Shown: piece after piece, positions 1-6,529 of the stretch | Position numbering within the stretch: position 1 is the first letter of the stretch | Layout: each line of letters starts with the position of its first letter | Notes under the pieces: model-generated | Seen by the model: only the letters and a program-made list of their open reading frames with translations | Databases searched by the model: none | Told to the model about the DNA's origin: nothing | Assembly: GCA_964487295.1 (NCBI GenBank) | Contig: CAZAQL010000046.1 | Location: 1 to 20,453, forward strand | Length of the DNA stretch: 20,453 nt | Source of the DNA: JAPEKQ01 sp964487295 | Lineage (GTDB): Bacteria > Joyebacterota > Joyebacteria > Joyebacterales > Joyebacteraceae | Direction of reading: 5' to 3' | Translations under genes and position numbers: made by a program

Positions 1-1597
1 CGCGGCGCGTCTTGTAGATCAGATCGTCGTAGTCCTGCCGGCGAATCGGTTCGTTCGTCGCGATGACGTGCACGCCCAGCTTGTAGATCTCCTGAAACTC
101 GTCCTCTTCCGTCTCCGCCGTGCCCGTCATGCCCGCGAGCTTGCCGTACATCCGGAAGTAGTTCTGGAGCGTGATCGTCGCGAGCGTCTGCGTCTCGCGC
201 TCGATCTCGACGCCCTCCTTCGCCTCGACGGCCTGGTGCAGGCCGTCGGACCAGCGGCGCCCGGCCATCAGGCGTCCGGTGAACTCGTCGACGATCATCA
301 CCTTGCCGTCCTGCACGACGTAGTCGACGTTCTTCTCGAAGAGCGCGTACGCCTTGAGCAGCGCCTGAACGTTGTGGATCGCCTCGCTGGCGTCCGCATA
401 CTCCTTGTGGAGCCGCTCCTTGCGTTCGCCCTTCTCGGCCGCCGAGAGCGAGTCGTCGGCGTCGACCGCGGAGAGCTGTTCGGAGAGGTCCGGCAGCACG
501 AGCAGCTCGCGCTCGGCCTCCGAGAGGGCGTCCCGGCCCCTCTCGGTCAGGGAGACGTTGCGGCCGCGCTCGTCCATCGCATAGAGCAGGTCCTCATCGA
601 GTTCGGGGAGCATCTTGTCGCGTGACAGCTCGCCCTCGACGCGCTGGACCTCGGCCTTCAGACCGGCGTCCTCGAAGACCTTCATGATGCGCCGGTGCTT
701 CGGCGCCCCGCGCGTTACCTGAACGAGCTTGACGATACCCTCGTAGCGCGTCTCATCGTTCTTCAGAAGGCGCTCCGCCTCGCTCAGGATCTCGTTGAGC
801 AGCTTCCCCTGCTTCCGGACGAGACGCTCCACGGGAGCCTTCAGCCGGTCGAACTTGTGCGTGGAGTGCTCGACCGTCCCGGAGATGATGAGAGGGGTCC
901 GCGCCTCGTCGATGAGGACGCTGTCCACCTCGTCGACGATGGCGTAGTGGTGGCCGCGCTGAACCCGGTCCTCGATACGGACCGCCATGTTGTCGCGCAG
1001 GTAGTCGAACCCGAACTCGTTGTTCGTGCCGTAGGTGATATCGGCCGCGTACTGCTCGCGGCGCTCGGCCGGTGTCATCCCGGTCTGGATGCAGCCGATC
1101 GAGAGGCCGAGGGTCTCGTAGACCTTCCCCATCCACTGCGCGTCGCGGAGAGCGAGGTAGTCGTTGACCGTGACGAGATGCGCTCCCTTGCCCGGGAGCG
1201 CGTTGAGGTAGAGCGGAAGCGTCGCAACGAGCGTCTTGCCCTCGCCCGTGGCCATCTCCGCGATACCGCCGCGGTGGAGCACCAGCGCGCCCATGATCTG
1301 CACGTCGAACGGGACCATCTCCCAGGATGCTTCGTGACCCACGACGGGCCAGCTCTGGCCCACGAGTCTGCGGCAGGCCTCCTTGACGGTGGCGAACGCT
1401 TCGTGCAGGATGTCGTCGACCGTCTCCCCTGCGTCCAGACGGCGCCGGAACTCCTCCGTACGGGCCGCGAGCGCTTCATCGGAGAGCTCGCCAAGCTCAT
1501 CGGCGATCTCGTTGATGCGTGCGACCTCCGGCAGAAGCCGCTTGTAGTCGCGCTCCTGCCTGGTACCGATAATGCTCGTGATGAGCTTCGAGAACAC
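1..1597 (-). CDS. secA: Preprotein translocase ATPase SecA (N-terminal part; gene runs off the left edge)
   Basis: SecA is the cytosolic motor ATPase that pushes unfolded preproteins through SecYEG. About 532 N-terminal residues are visible of a usual 850-1100. Diagnostic motifs are MATGEGKT (Walker A, residues ~115-122), NNEFGFDYLRDNM (~192), VDEVDSVLIDEARTP (DEAD-box region, ~221), DEFTGRLM and MTGTAETEEDEF near the visible end. The second half of NBD2, the helical scaffold and wing domains and the zinc tail lie outside the window. A GTG start at 1597 is chosen because AGGAGGGG lies seven bases upstream and the protein begins VFSKLITSIIG, as SecA normally does. After the DEAD box there is a long charged insert (~243-390) like that of FCB-group SecA. 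It lies 98 bp downstream of the NHL gene on the same strand, with no obvious terminator between them. Confidence 0.97.
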   Translation of the reverse strand, partial: MFSKLITSIIGTRQERDYKRLLPEVARINEIADELGELSDEALAARTEEFRRRLDAGETVDDILHEAFATVKEACRRLVGQSWPVVGHEASWEMVPFDVQIMGALVLHRGGIAEMATGEGKTLVATLPLYLNALPGKGAHLVTVNDYLALRDAQWMGKVYETLGLSIGCIQTGMTPAERREQYAADITYGTNNEFGFDYLRDNMAVRIEDRVQRGHHYAIVDEVDSVLIDEARTPLIISGTVEHSTHKFDRLKAPVERLVRKQGKLLNEILSEAERLLKNDETRYEGIVKLVQVTRGAPKHRRIMKVFEDAGLKAEVQRVEGELSRDKMLPELDEDLLYAMDERGRNVSLTERGRDALSEAERELLVLPDLSEQLSAVDADDSLSAAEKGERKERLHKEYADASEAIHNVQALLKAYALFEKNVDYVVQDGKVMIVDEFTGRLMAGRRWSDGLHQAVEAKEGVEIERETQTLATITLQNYFRMYGKLAGMTGTAETEEDEFQEIYKLGVHVIATNEPIRRQDYDDLIYKTRR

Positions 1598-1695
1598 CTG
1601 CCGTCCCCTCCTGAGTCGCGGTTCGCCGACGCGTTCCGACCGAACAGTCAACTTAGCAGACGCCTCGGGGCGACGCAAGAGCGCGCGCCGCGGGC

Positions 1696-3057
1696 TCAGC
1701 GCTCCAACGCGAAGGAGACCTCTGCGGTATCGTGGAAGTACTCGCGGGACGAGTAGACCGGGCGGGCGACGACGCGCACCATGTAGGAGCCCGGCGCGAG
1801 AGTCCCCCCGTCCTCGTGGATGCCGTCCCAGCGCTCGACGTTCGGCCCGATGGCCCGCCGCCGGTTCTCGGCGAGCGTATGGACGACGTGCCCCTCCCCG
1901 TCCAGGACGACGACCGTGACGCGCGACACCTCGGTGAGATCGTAGCGGATCCTGAGCGGCGAGACCCCGGGTCTGAACCCCGCGGCGTCGGCGGTGAGGT
2001 CGCGGATCTCGGTCCCCATCCAGAAGTACCGGGCGCCCTGCCTCTCGGTCACGAACAGCTGGCCGAACCGTCGCCAGATCGCGATCCCGCGCGGCTCATC
2101 GAGATCGCCCTCCCCCGGGCGTCCGAAGGCCGTGACGTACTCGAGCCGCCGGTCGAACTTGTGGATGACCGACGCTCTCGTGTCCGTGGCGTACACGCTG
2201 CCGTGGTAGTCGATCGCGAGATGGTCGAACCTCGCCCACGCAGGGGCCGCCGCGCCAACTGCGGCGCTGTCCCGCAGGGTTCCAGCGAGGTCGAAGCTCA
2301 GAAGGCGCGTCCCGCCGCTGTCCGCGACGACGATCCTCCCGTCGCGACGGTTCAGCCACGGGTCGTCGTCCTCTACGACCGCCAGCCCGGTCGGCGCCCT
2401 GAGTGTGACGCCGCTCGCGACGCTCCGCGCCTCGCCTCCCGCCGGCGGGATCGCGAGGACGCGGTCGTTCCCGGTGTCCGTCACGTACACCGTGCCGGAG
2501 TGGCCCAGCGCGACCTGCGAGGGTGACGAGAGCTCCGGGGGCGTCGCCGCGACGCGCTCGATCCATCCCGCGTGACGGAGCTCGTCGTCGACGTAGCGGA
2601 GACGGACGAGCCGGTCGTTGCCCGTGTCCGCCACGACGACGGCGCCGGATGCGTCCGCCGCGATGCCGAGCGGTTCGCGGAACTGACCCACGCCGCCTCC
2701 GGGTTCGCCGTAGATCTCGACGTTCGTCAGCGACGTGTTGTAGATGATCTCGGAGCGTCCGGAGTTGAGGCCCAGGACCGTCAGTTCGTCGTCGTCGCGC
2801 CCCGTCGAGGGGTCGTCCTCGGCGAGAAGCTTGACGGCCGCGACGCCCGCCGGCTCGTCGAAGCGGGTCCGGTTGCCCAGGTAGACGAAGAGGTGGAACG
2901 TCGTCGCGCGGTTGATGCCGAGGCAGTGACCGAAGGGAGGACTGACCAGCGTGGTCTGCGCGGCGTGCTCCTCGGCCGCCGCCGGGACTGCACTCAGAGC
3001 GACAAGCAGAGCCAGAAGAAGGATGAGCCGTCGGGGGCGAAGCCCGTGGGCGGTCAC
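1696..3057 (-). CDS. Secreted NHL-repeat beta-propeller protein with C-terminal FlgD-like Ig domain
   Basis: A 453-residue exported protein of unknown specific role. The signal peptide is clear (RPRRLILLLALLVALS then AVPAAA, cleavage near residue 28). Five NHL-type blades follow, each with a core such as PLGIAADASGAVVVADTGND, VYVTDTGNDRVLAI, IVVADSGGTRLLSF, VYATDT and LFVTERQGAR. The last ~80 residues (RIRYDLTEVSRVTVVVLDGE...W.G......PGSYMVRV) match the FlgD-type Ig domain common at the C terminus of secreted proteins in FCB-related phyla. The GTG start at 3057 is supported by GGAGGGG five bases upstream and by the signal peptide directly after it. The start overlaps the purN stop as GTGA, so translation is probably coupled to purN, although the functions look unrelated. 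A far longer open frame extends upstream but is antisense-like low-complexity sequence and is not used. A surface or periplasmic scaffold role is inference. Confidence 0.85.
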   Translation of the reverse strand: MTAHGLRPRRLILLLALLVALSAVPAAAEEHAAQTTLVSPPFGHCLGINRATTFHLFVYLGNRTRFDEPAGVAAVKLLAEDDPSTGRDDDELTVLGLNSGRSEIIYNTSLTNVEIYGEPGGGVGQFREPLGIAADASGAVVVADTGNDRLVRLRYVDDELRHAGWIERVAATPPELSSPSQVALGHSGTVYVTDTGNDRVLAIPPAGGEARSVASGVTLRAPTGLAVVEDDDPWLNRRDGRIVVADSGGTRLLSFDLAGTLRDSAAVGAAAPAWARFDHLAIDYHGSVYATDTRASVIHKFDRRLEYVTAFGRPGEGDLDEPRGIAIWRRFGQLFVTERQGARYFWMGTEIRDLTADAAGFRPGVSPLRIRYDLTEVSRVTVVVLDGEGHVVHTLAENRRRAIGPNVERWDGIHEDGGTLAPGSYMVRVVARPVYSSREYFHDTAEVSFALER

Positions 3058-3689
3058 CGGTTCCCCTCCGGACGGTCGCGCACGAGCACGCGTCGCCCGA
3101 CGATCGAGAGCCGATCCTCCGCGATGAGCTGGAGCGCCTCGGGGTAGATCCGGTGTTCCTGTTCGAGAATGCGGGCCGCCAGCGACTCGGCCGTGTCGTC
3201 GTCGCGAACCTCGACCGCCGCCTGCAGGATGATGGGACCCGAGTCGACGCCGCCGTCGACGAAGTGCACGGTGGCGCCCGACCACTTCACGCCGTGGTCG
3301 ATCGCCTGCTGCTGGACGTTGAGTCCAGGGAAGGCCGGGAGGAGCGACGGGTGGATGTTCACGACGGCATCGGGAAAGGCGTTGAGGAACTCCCCGTGGA
3401 GGACTCGCATGAAGCCGGCGAGCACGACGAGCTCGACGCCGTGCTTTCGGAGGACATCGACGTAGTGACGCTCGGACTCCGGGCCGAGTCTCGTCCGGTA
3501 CGGGCCGGGCGGGACGTGGAACGCGGGAACCCCCACGGAGCGGGCCCGTTCCAGGGCCGGCGCGTCCTCGGCGTCGCTCAGGACCACGGCCACTTCGACA
3601 TCGATCTCGCCCGTGAGCGAGCGGTCGAGGATCGCGCCCAGGTTCGACCCGCGGCCGGAGGCGAGCACGCCGATTCGGAGCTTCTTCAT
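3054..3689 (-). CDS. purN: Phosphoribosylglycinamide formyltransferase (GAR transformylase)
   Basis: A cytosolic enzyme of de novo purine synthesis that transfers a formyl group from 10-formyltetrahydrofolate to GAR. The 211 residues match the usual PurN length. The N terminus has LASGRGSNLGAIL (phosphoribosyl-binding loop), then VLAGFMRVL, NIHPSLLPAFPGLN (catalytic Asn and His) and ATVHFVDGGVDSGPII (catalytic Asp), all in the family order. The ATG at 3689 follows CTGGAGGAACG, a good Shine-Dalgarno site. The start matches the usual MKKLRIGVLASG opening. The gene appears to be driven by the minus-strand promoter at 3806-3835, giving a leader of about 110 nt. No other purine gene is visible in the window. 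Confidence 0.96.
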   Translation of the reverse strand: MKKLRIGVLASGRGSNLGAILDRSLTGEIDVEVAVVLSDAEDAPALERARSVGVPAFHVPPGPYRTRLGPESERHYVDVLRKHGVELVVLAGFMRVLHGEFLNAFPDAVVNIHPSLLPAFPGLNVQQQAIDHGVKWSGATVHFVDGGVDSGPIILQAAVEVRDDDTAESLAARILEQEHRIYPEALQLIAEDRLSIVGRRVLVRDRPEGNR

Positions 3690-3786
3690 CCGTTCCTCCA
3701 GATCGTGTGAACAGGGTCCACCCGGGGTGGTGAGGCCGCTCCCCGTTGCGCGACCGCGGTTCCCGGCGGCCGGCGCAACACACAGC

Positions 3787-3815
3787 TTGACGAGCCTGCC
3801 AGCGGAGCATAGTCT
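3787..3815 (+). promoter_or_regulatory. Candidate sigma-70 promoter of the M16 peptidase pair
   Basis: TTGACG (3787-3792), a 17-base spacer, then TAGTCT (3810-3815). Transcription would start near 3822 and leave a leader of about 147 nt before the first M16 gene. The 279-bp gap between purN and the M16 gene holds only this and the overlapping purN promoter; I see no other gene in it. Confidence 0.5.
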
Positions 3816-3835
3816 GGATGGCGTCAGTGCGTCAA
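3806..3835 (-). promoter_or_regulatory. Candidate sigma-70 promoter of purN
   Basis: On the minus strand TTGACG (3835-3830) is followed after 18 bases by TATGCT (3811-3806). This scores 5 of 6 and 4 of 6 against the consensus. A start near 3799 is expected. Its -10 shares bases with the -10 of the plus-strand promoter. Confidence 0.55.
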
Positions 3836-3968
3836 GTGCGCCCGCGGCCACCGTTCCGCGGGCGCTCGCGAATGCGCCTCGCTGCTGCGTTCCGCGCTTC
3901 GCGATGGTCCGACCGGGACGGGTGGGGGCGGCGTGTCCCCGGAGCGCGGCGCAGCGGGAACGGGAGCG

Positions 3969-5249
3969 ATGAGTCACGTGAGCGAACGAGCGGGGCGGAT
4001 GGCGTCCGCGCAGGAGGCCGTGCTGGACAACGGACTGCGCGTCGTCGTCGTGCCCTTTGATGGCTGGCCCGCCGCCGCGACGCTCGTCACCTACCGCGCC
4101 GGATCGCTTCAGGAACCCGAGGGCTGCGCCGGGATCGCGCATCTGATGGAGCACATGATGTTCCGCGGGACGGACGCGTTCCCCGGCGGCGTCGTCGACG
4201 CCACGACGGCGCGGCTCGGCGGAGTCAACAACGCCGTCACGACCACGGACTACGCGGCGTACTACTTCCTCCTGCCCGGTGAGGGTTGGCGCAGCGCTCT
4301 CGAGATCGAGGCGGACCGCATGCGGTGCTGTCGCCTCGATGAGCGCACGCTCGAGGTCGAGCGCCGCGTGGCGCTGGAGGAGCGCCGCATGGCGACCGAC
4401 GAGCCGGAGTCCGTTCTGGACGAGGCCCTGGACGCCGCGATGTTCTGTCCGCATCCGTACGGCCGGCCCGTCATGGGGCTCTCGACGGACATCGCTTCGA
4501 TCACGTCCTCGGACCTGCGCGCCTTCTACGCGAGCCGCTACGCTCCCGGGAACGCCTCAGTGATCGTCTCAGGCGGCGTCGAGCCGTCCTCGGTCCTCGA
4601 TGTCTGCGAGGGGCTCTTCGGGGGCATCCCGTCCGCGGACCCTGCTGCGACCGGCCCCTCCTCGACGGAACGGCCGAAGCCGACGCGCCGTGGGCTCACG
4701 TCGGACTGGAGTGTGCCGCGCATCGCGGTCGGCTTCGCAACCCCCGCCGCGACGCATCGGGACAGCCCCGCGCTTGAGCTTCTCGTCTCCCTGCTCGCCT
4801 CCGGCCGGAGCTCGCGACTGTACGACCGGCTGGTTCGCGCCGACGGCATCGCGACCGAGGTGGGCTGCTCGCGCCTCCTGCAGCGCGAACCCGGCGCGTT
4901 CACCATCTCCGCCGCGTTGCATCCCGCCACGCCGACGGCGCGGGCCGAGGAGGCGATCGTCGACGTCCTCTCGTCCATCGCGTCCGGACGCATCACGGAC
5001 GAGGAGTGCCGGAAGGCTCAGCGCCTGGCGTGGACGGACCTGGCCGTCGCGCACGAGACGTCGCTTGGCGTCGCCGCGACGCTCGGGATGTGGGAGGCGA
5101 TCGCGGGATGGCGGGCGGGCCTCGAGTTCGAGCGTCGGCTTGAGCTCGTCGAGCCCGACGAGCTCGCCGGGGTGACGGCGGACTACCTGGCTCCGGAGTC
5201 CATGACCGTCGTGACGATGGAGCCCGACCCCGAACAGGAGGACGAGTGA
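3969..5249 (+). CDS. M16 family zinc metallopeptidase, catalytic-type subunit
   Basis: A 426-residue member of the M16 (pitrilysin/processing peptidase, short M16B type) family. The inverted zinc motif is intact: HLMEH at about residues 58-62. The third ligand, Glu, sits about 76 residues later in the helix ERRVALEERR, as in mitochondrial processing peptidase beta. The second M16 lobe follows, with a typical RLYDRLVRADGIATEVGCS segment. No signal peptide or membrane segment is visible, so a cytosolic location is likely, unless export is cryptic. The ATG at 3969 is chosen for the GGGAG just upstream; an ATG at 3999 is possible, and a longer frame back to 3933 lacks support. The stop overlaps the start of the next M16 gene by one base, so the two subunits are probably made together as a heterodimer. 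The substrate is unknown. Confidence 0.92.
   Translation: MSHVSERAGRMASAQEAVLDNGLRVVVVPFDGWPAAATLVTYRAGSLQEPEGCAGIAHLMEHMMFRGTDAFPGGVVDATTARLGGVNNAVTTTDYAAYYFLLPGEGWRSALEIEADRMRCCRLDERTLEVERRVALEERRMATDEPESVLDEALDAAMFCPHPYGRPVMGLSTDIASITSSDLRAFYASRYAPGNASVIVSGGVEPSSVLDVCEGLFGGIPSADPAATGPSSTERPKPTRRGLTSDWSVPRIAVGFATPAATHRDSPALELLVSLLASGRSSRLYDRLVRADGIATEVGCSRLLQREPGAFTISAALHPATPTARAEEAIVDVLSSIASGRITDEECRKAQRLAWTDLAVAHETSLGVAATLGMWEAIAGWRAGLEFERRLELVEPDELAGVTADYLAPESMTVVTMEPDPEQEDE
5236..5241 (+). promoter_or_regulatory. Ribosome binding site that decides the start of the second M16 gene
   Basis: AGGAGG lies inside the last codons of the first M16 gene, seven bases before ATG 5249 and only four before the alternative GTG 5246. 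This favours the ATG and points to coupled translation. Confidence 0.6.
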
Positions 5250-6529
5250 TGCGGGACTCATACCCGGACGTCCCTGTGTGTCGGGAGGTTCTCGAGAACG
5301 GGCTTCGCGTCCTCGCCACGGGCCGTCACGGGAGTCCCCTCATCACCGCGGTCCTGTCGATCGACGCCGGTTCGCGCTACGAACGGGCGGGCGCGGCCGG
5401 GCTCGCGGCCGTGACTGCGGCGACCATGATCGAGGGAACGAGCGCGCGCACCGGCGCCGACCTGGCGCGTCATGTCGACGCGGCCGGAAGCACGTTCGAC
5501 GTCTCCGCCGGCTATGAGACCGCCGTCTTCTCAGTGACCGGACTGCCGGACACGATCCCCCGGACGCTCGAGCTGTTGCGGGAGGTCGTGTCGGAACCGG
5601 CGTTCGACGAGCGCGAGTTCGAGGAGGCGCGGCGCGCCCAGCTCGCGGAGCTCGCCGAGGACGATGAGGATCCGGGTCTCGTCTGCCGGCGCGAGCTCTT
5701 CGAAGCCCTCTACCCCGGACATCCCCGCGGGCGGCCGTCGAACGGGACCCCCGCGGGACTCCGTTCGCTCACGCGCGACGACCTAGTTTCGTTTCACGGC
5801 GCATCCTATCGCCCCCAGCGTGCTGTCCTCGCGGTGGCCGGGGATTGCGATCCGCGCGGCGTGCTCGCCGAGGCGGCCGACGTTTTCGCCGGATGGCGTC
5901 CCGGCGACACGCCTCCTCCCCCGGCTCCCCCAGCGGTTCCTCTCGTGCCGCCGGCGCACAGGACCGTGAGGATGGATCGCGAGCAGTCGCACGTCGCGCT
6001 CGGGCATCTCAGCGTGACCCGCTCCGATCCGAGGCTCTACGCGCTTCGCGCGCTCGATGTGATCCTCGGAGACGCGGCCGGCTTCTCATCGCGGCTTCCC
6101 GCCCGGCTCCGGGAGGCCGAGGGATTGGCGTACATCGTCGAGTGTGACGCTTCGTCGACCGCCGGGCTCGATCCGGGCGTCTTCTGGTCCTACGCCGCCA
6201 CGGCGCCCGGCCAGGTCGGTCGGGTGATCGAGGCCATCCGCGACGAGATGCGGCGCATTCGCGTCGAGCCTCCGACGGATGAGGAGCGCGACCTCGCCGT
6301 CTCGTTTCTTCTCGGACGACATCTTCTGGACCGGGAGGCCGTCGAGTTCGTGGCCGCCCGGCTCACGGCGATCGAGAGGTACGCTCTCGGTCTCGACTAC
6401 GACGCCCGGTACGTGAGCATCATCTCCTCTCTCACCGCGGCCGACATCCGCCGTGTCGCGGCCGAGGTCATCCGTCCCGACGACCTCGCGCTGGTCGTCG
6501 TCGGACCCGGCGACGCGAACTCCCACTGA
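5249..6529 (+). CDS. M16 family peptidase homologue lacking the zinc site (partner subunit)
   Basis: A 426-residue M16 fold protein. Where the active partner has HLMEH this one has AVTAA (about residues 54-58, in the context GLAAVTAATMIEGT), so all three motif residues are replaced by non-ligands and the chain should be inactive alone. The C-terminal lobe keeps the family's substrate-contact signature (SRLPARLREAEGLAYIVE, with conserved Arg and Tyr), as in the non-catalytic subunit of two-chain M16B enzymes. It follows the active subunit with a TGATG stop-start overlap. The likely role is substrate binding and completion of the closed chamber of a heterodimer; this is inferred from the family. 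Its 3' end lies within the convergent comEC reading frame. Confidence 0.9.
   Translation: MRDSYPDVPVCREVLENGLRVLATGRHGSPLITAVLSIDAGSRYERAGAAGLAAVTAATMIEGTSARTGADLARHVDAAGSTFDVSAGYETAVFSVTGLPDTIPRTLELLREVVSEPAFDEREFEEARRAQLAELAEDDEDPGLVCRRELFEALYPGHPRGRPSNGTPAGLRSLTRDDLVSFHGASYRPQRAVLAVAGDCDPRGVLAEAADVFAGWRPGDTPPPPAPPAVPLVPPAHRTVRMDREQSHVALGHLSVTRSDPRLYALRALDVILGDAAGFSSRLPARLREAEGLAYIVECDASSTAGLDPGVFWSYAATAPGQVGRVIEAIRDEMRRIRVEPPTDEERDLAVSFLLGRHLLDREAVEFVAARLTAIERYALGLDYDARYVSIISSLTAADIRRVAAEVIRPDDLALVVVGPGDANSH

Noticed and set aside
695..1756. A 353-residue plus-strand open frame
   Set aside because: It is the antisense shadow of secA: R/L/V-rich, no domain, and the opposite frame carries all SecA motifs.
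3054..3689. A purine operon
   Set aside because: Only purN is present; its neighbours are a secreted propeller protein and secA.
3058..3810. Upstream extension of the NHL protein frame to a 704-residue product
   Set aside because: The added part is arginine- and proline-rich out-of-frame translation of purN; the signal peptide and ribosome site mark 3057 as the start.
3690..4454. Upstream extension of purN to a 466-residue product
   Set aside because: It reads antisense to the first M16 gene and through the promoter region, and the standard PurN N terminus begins at 3689.
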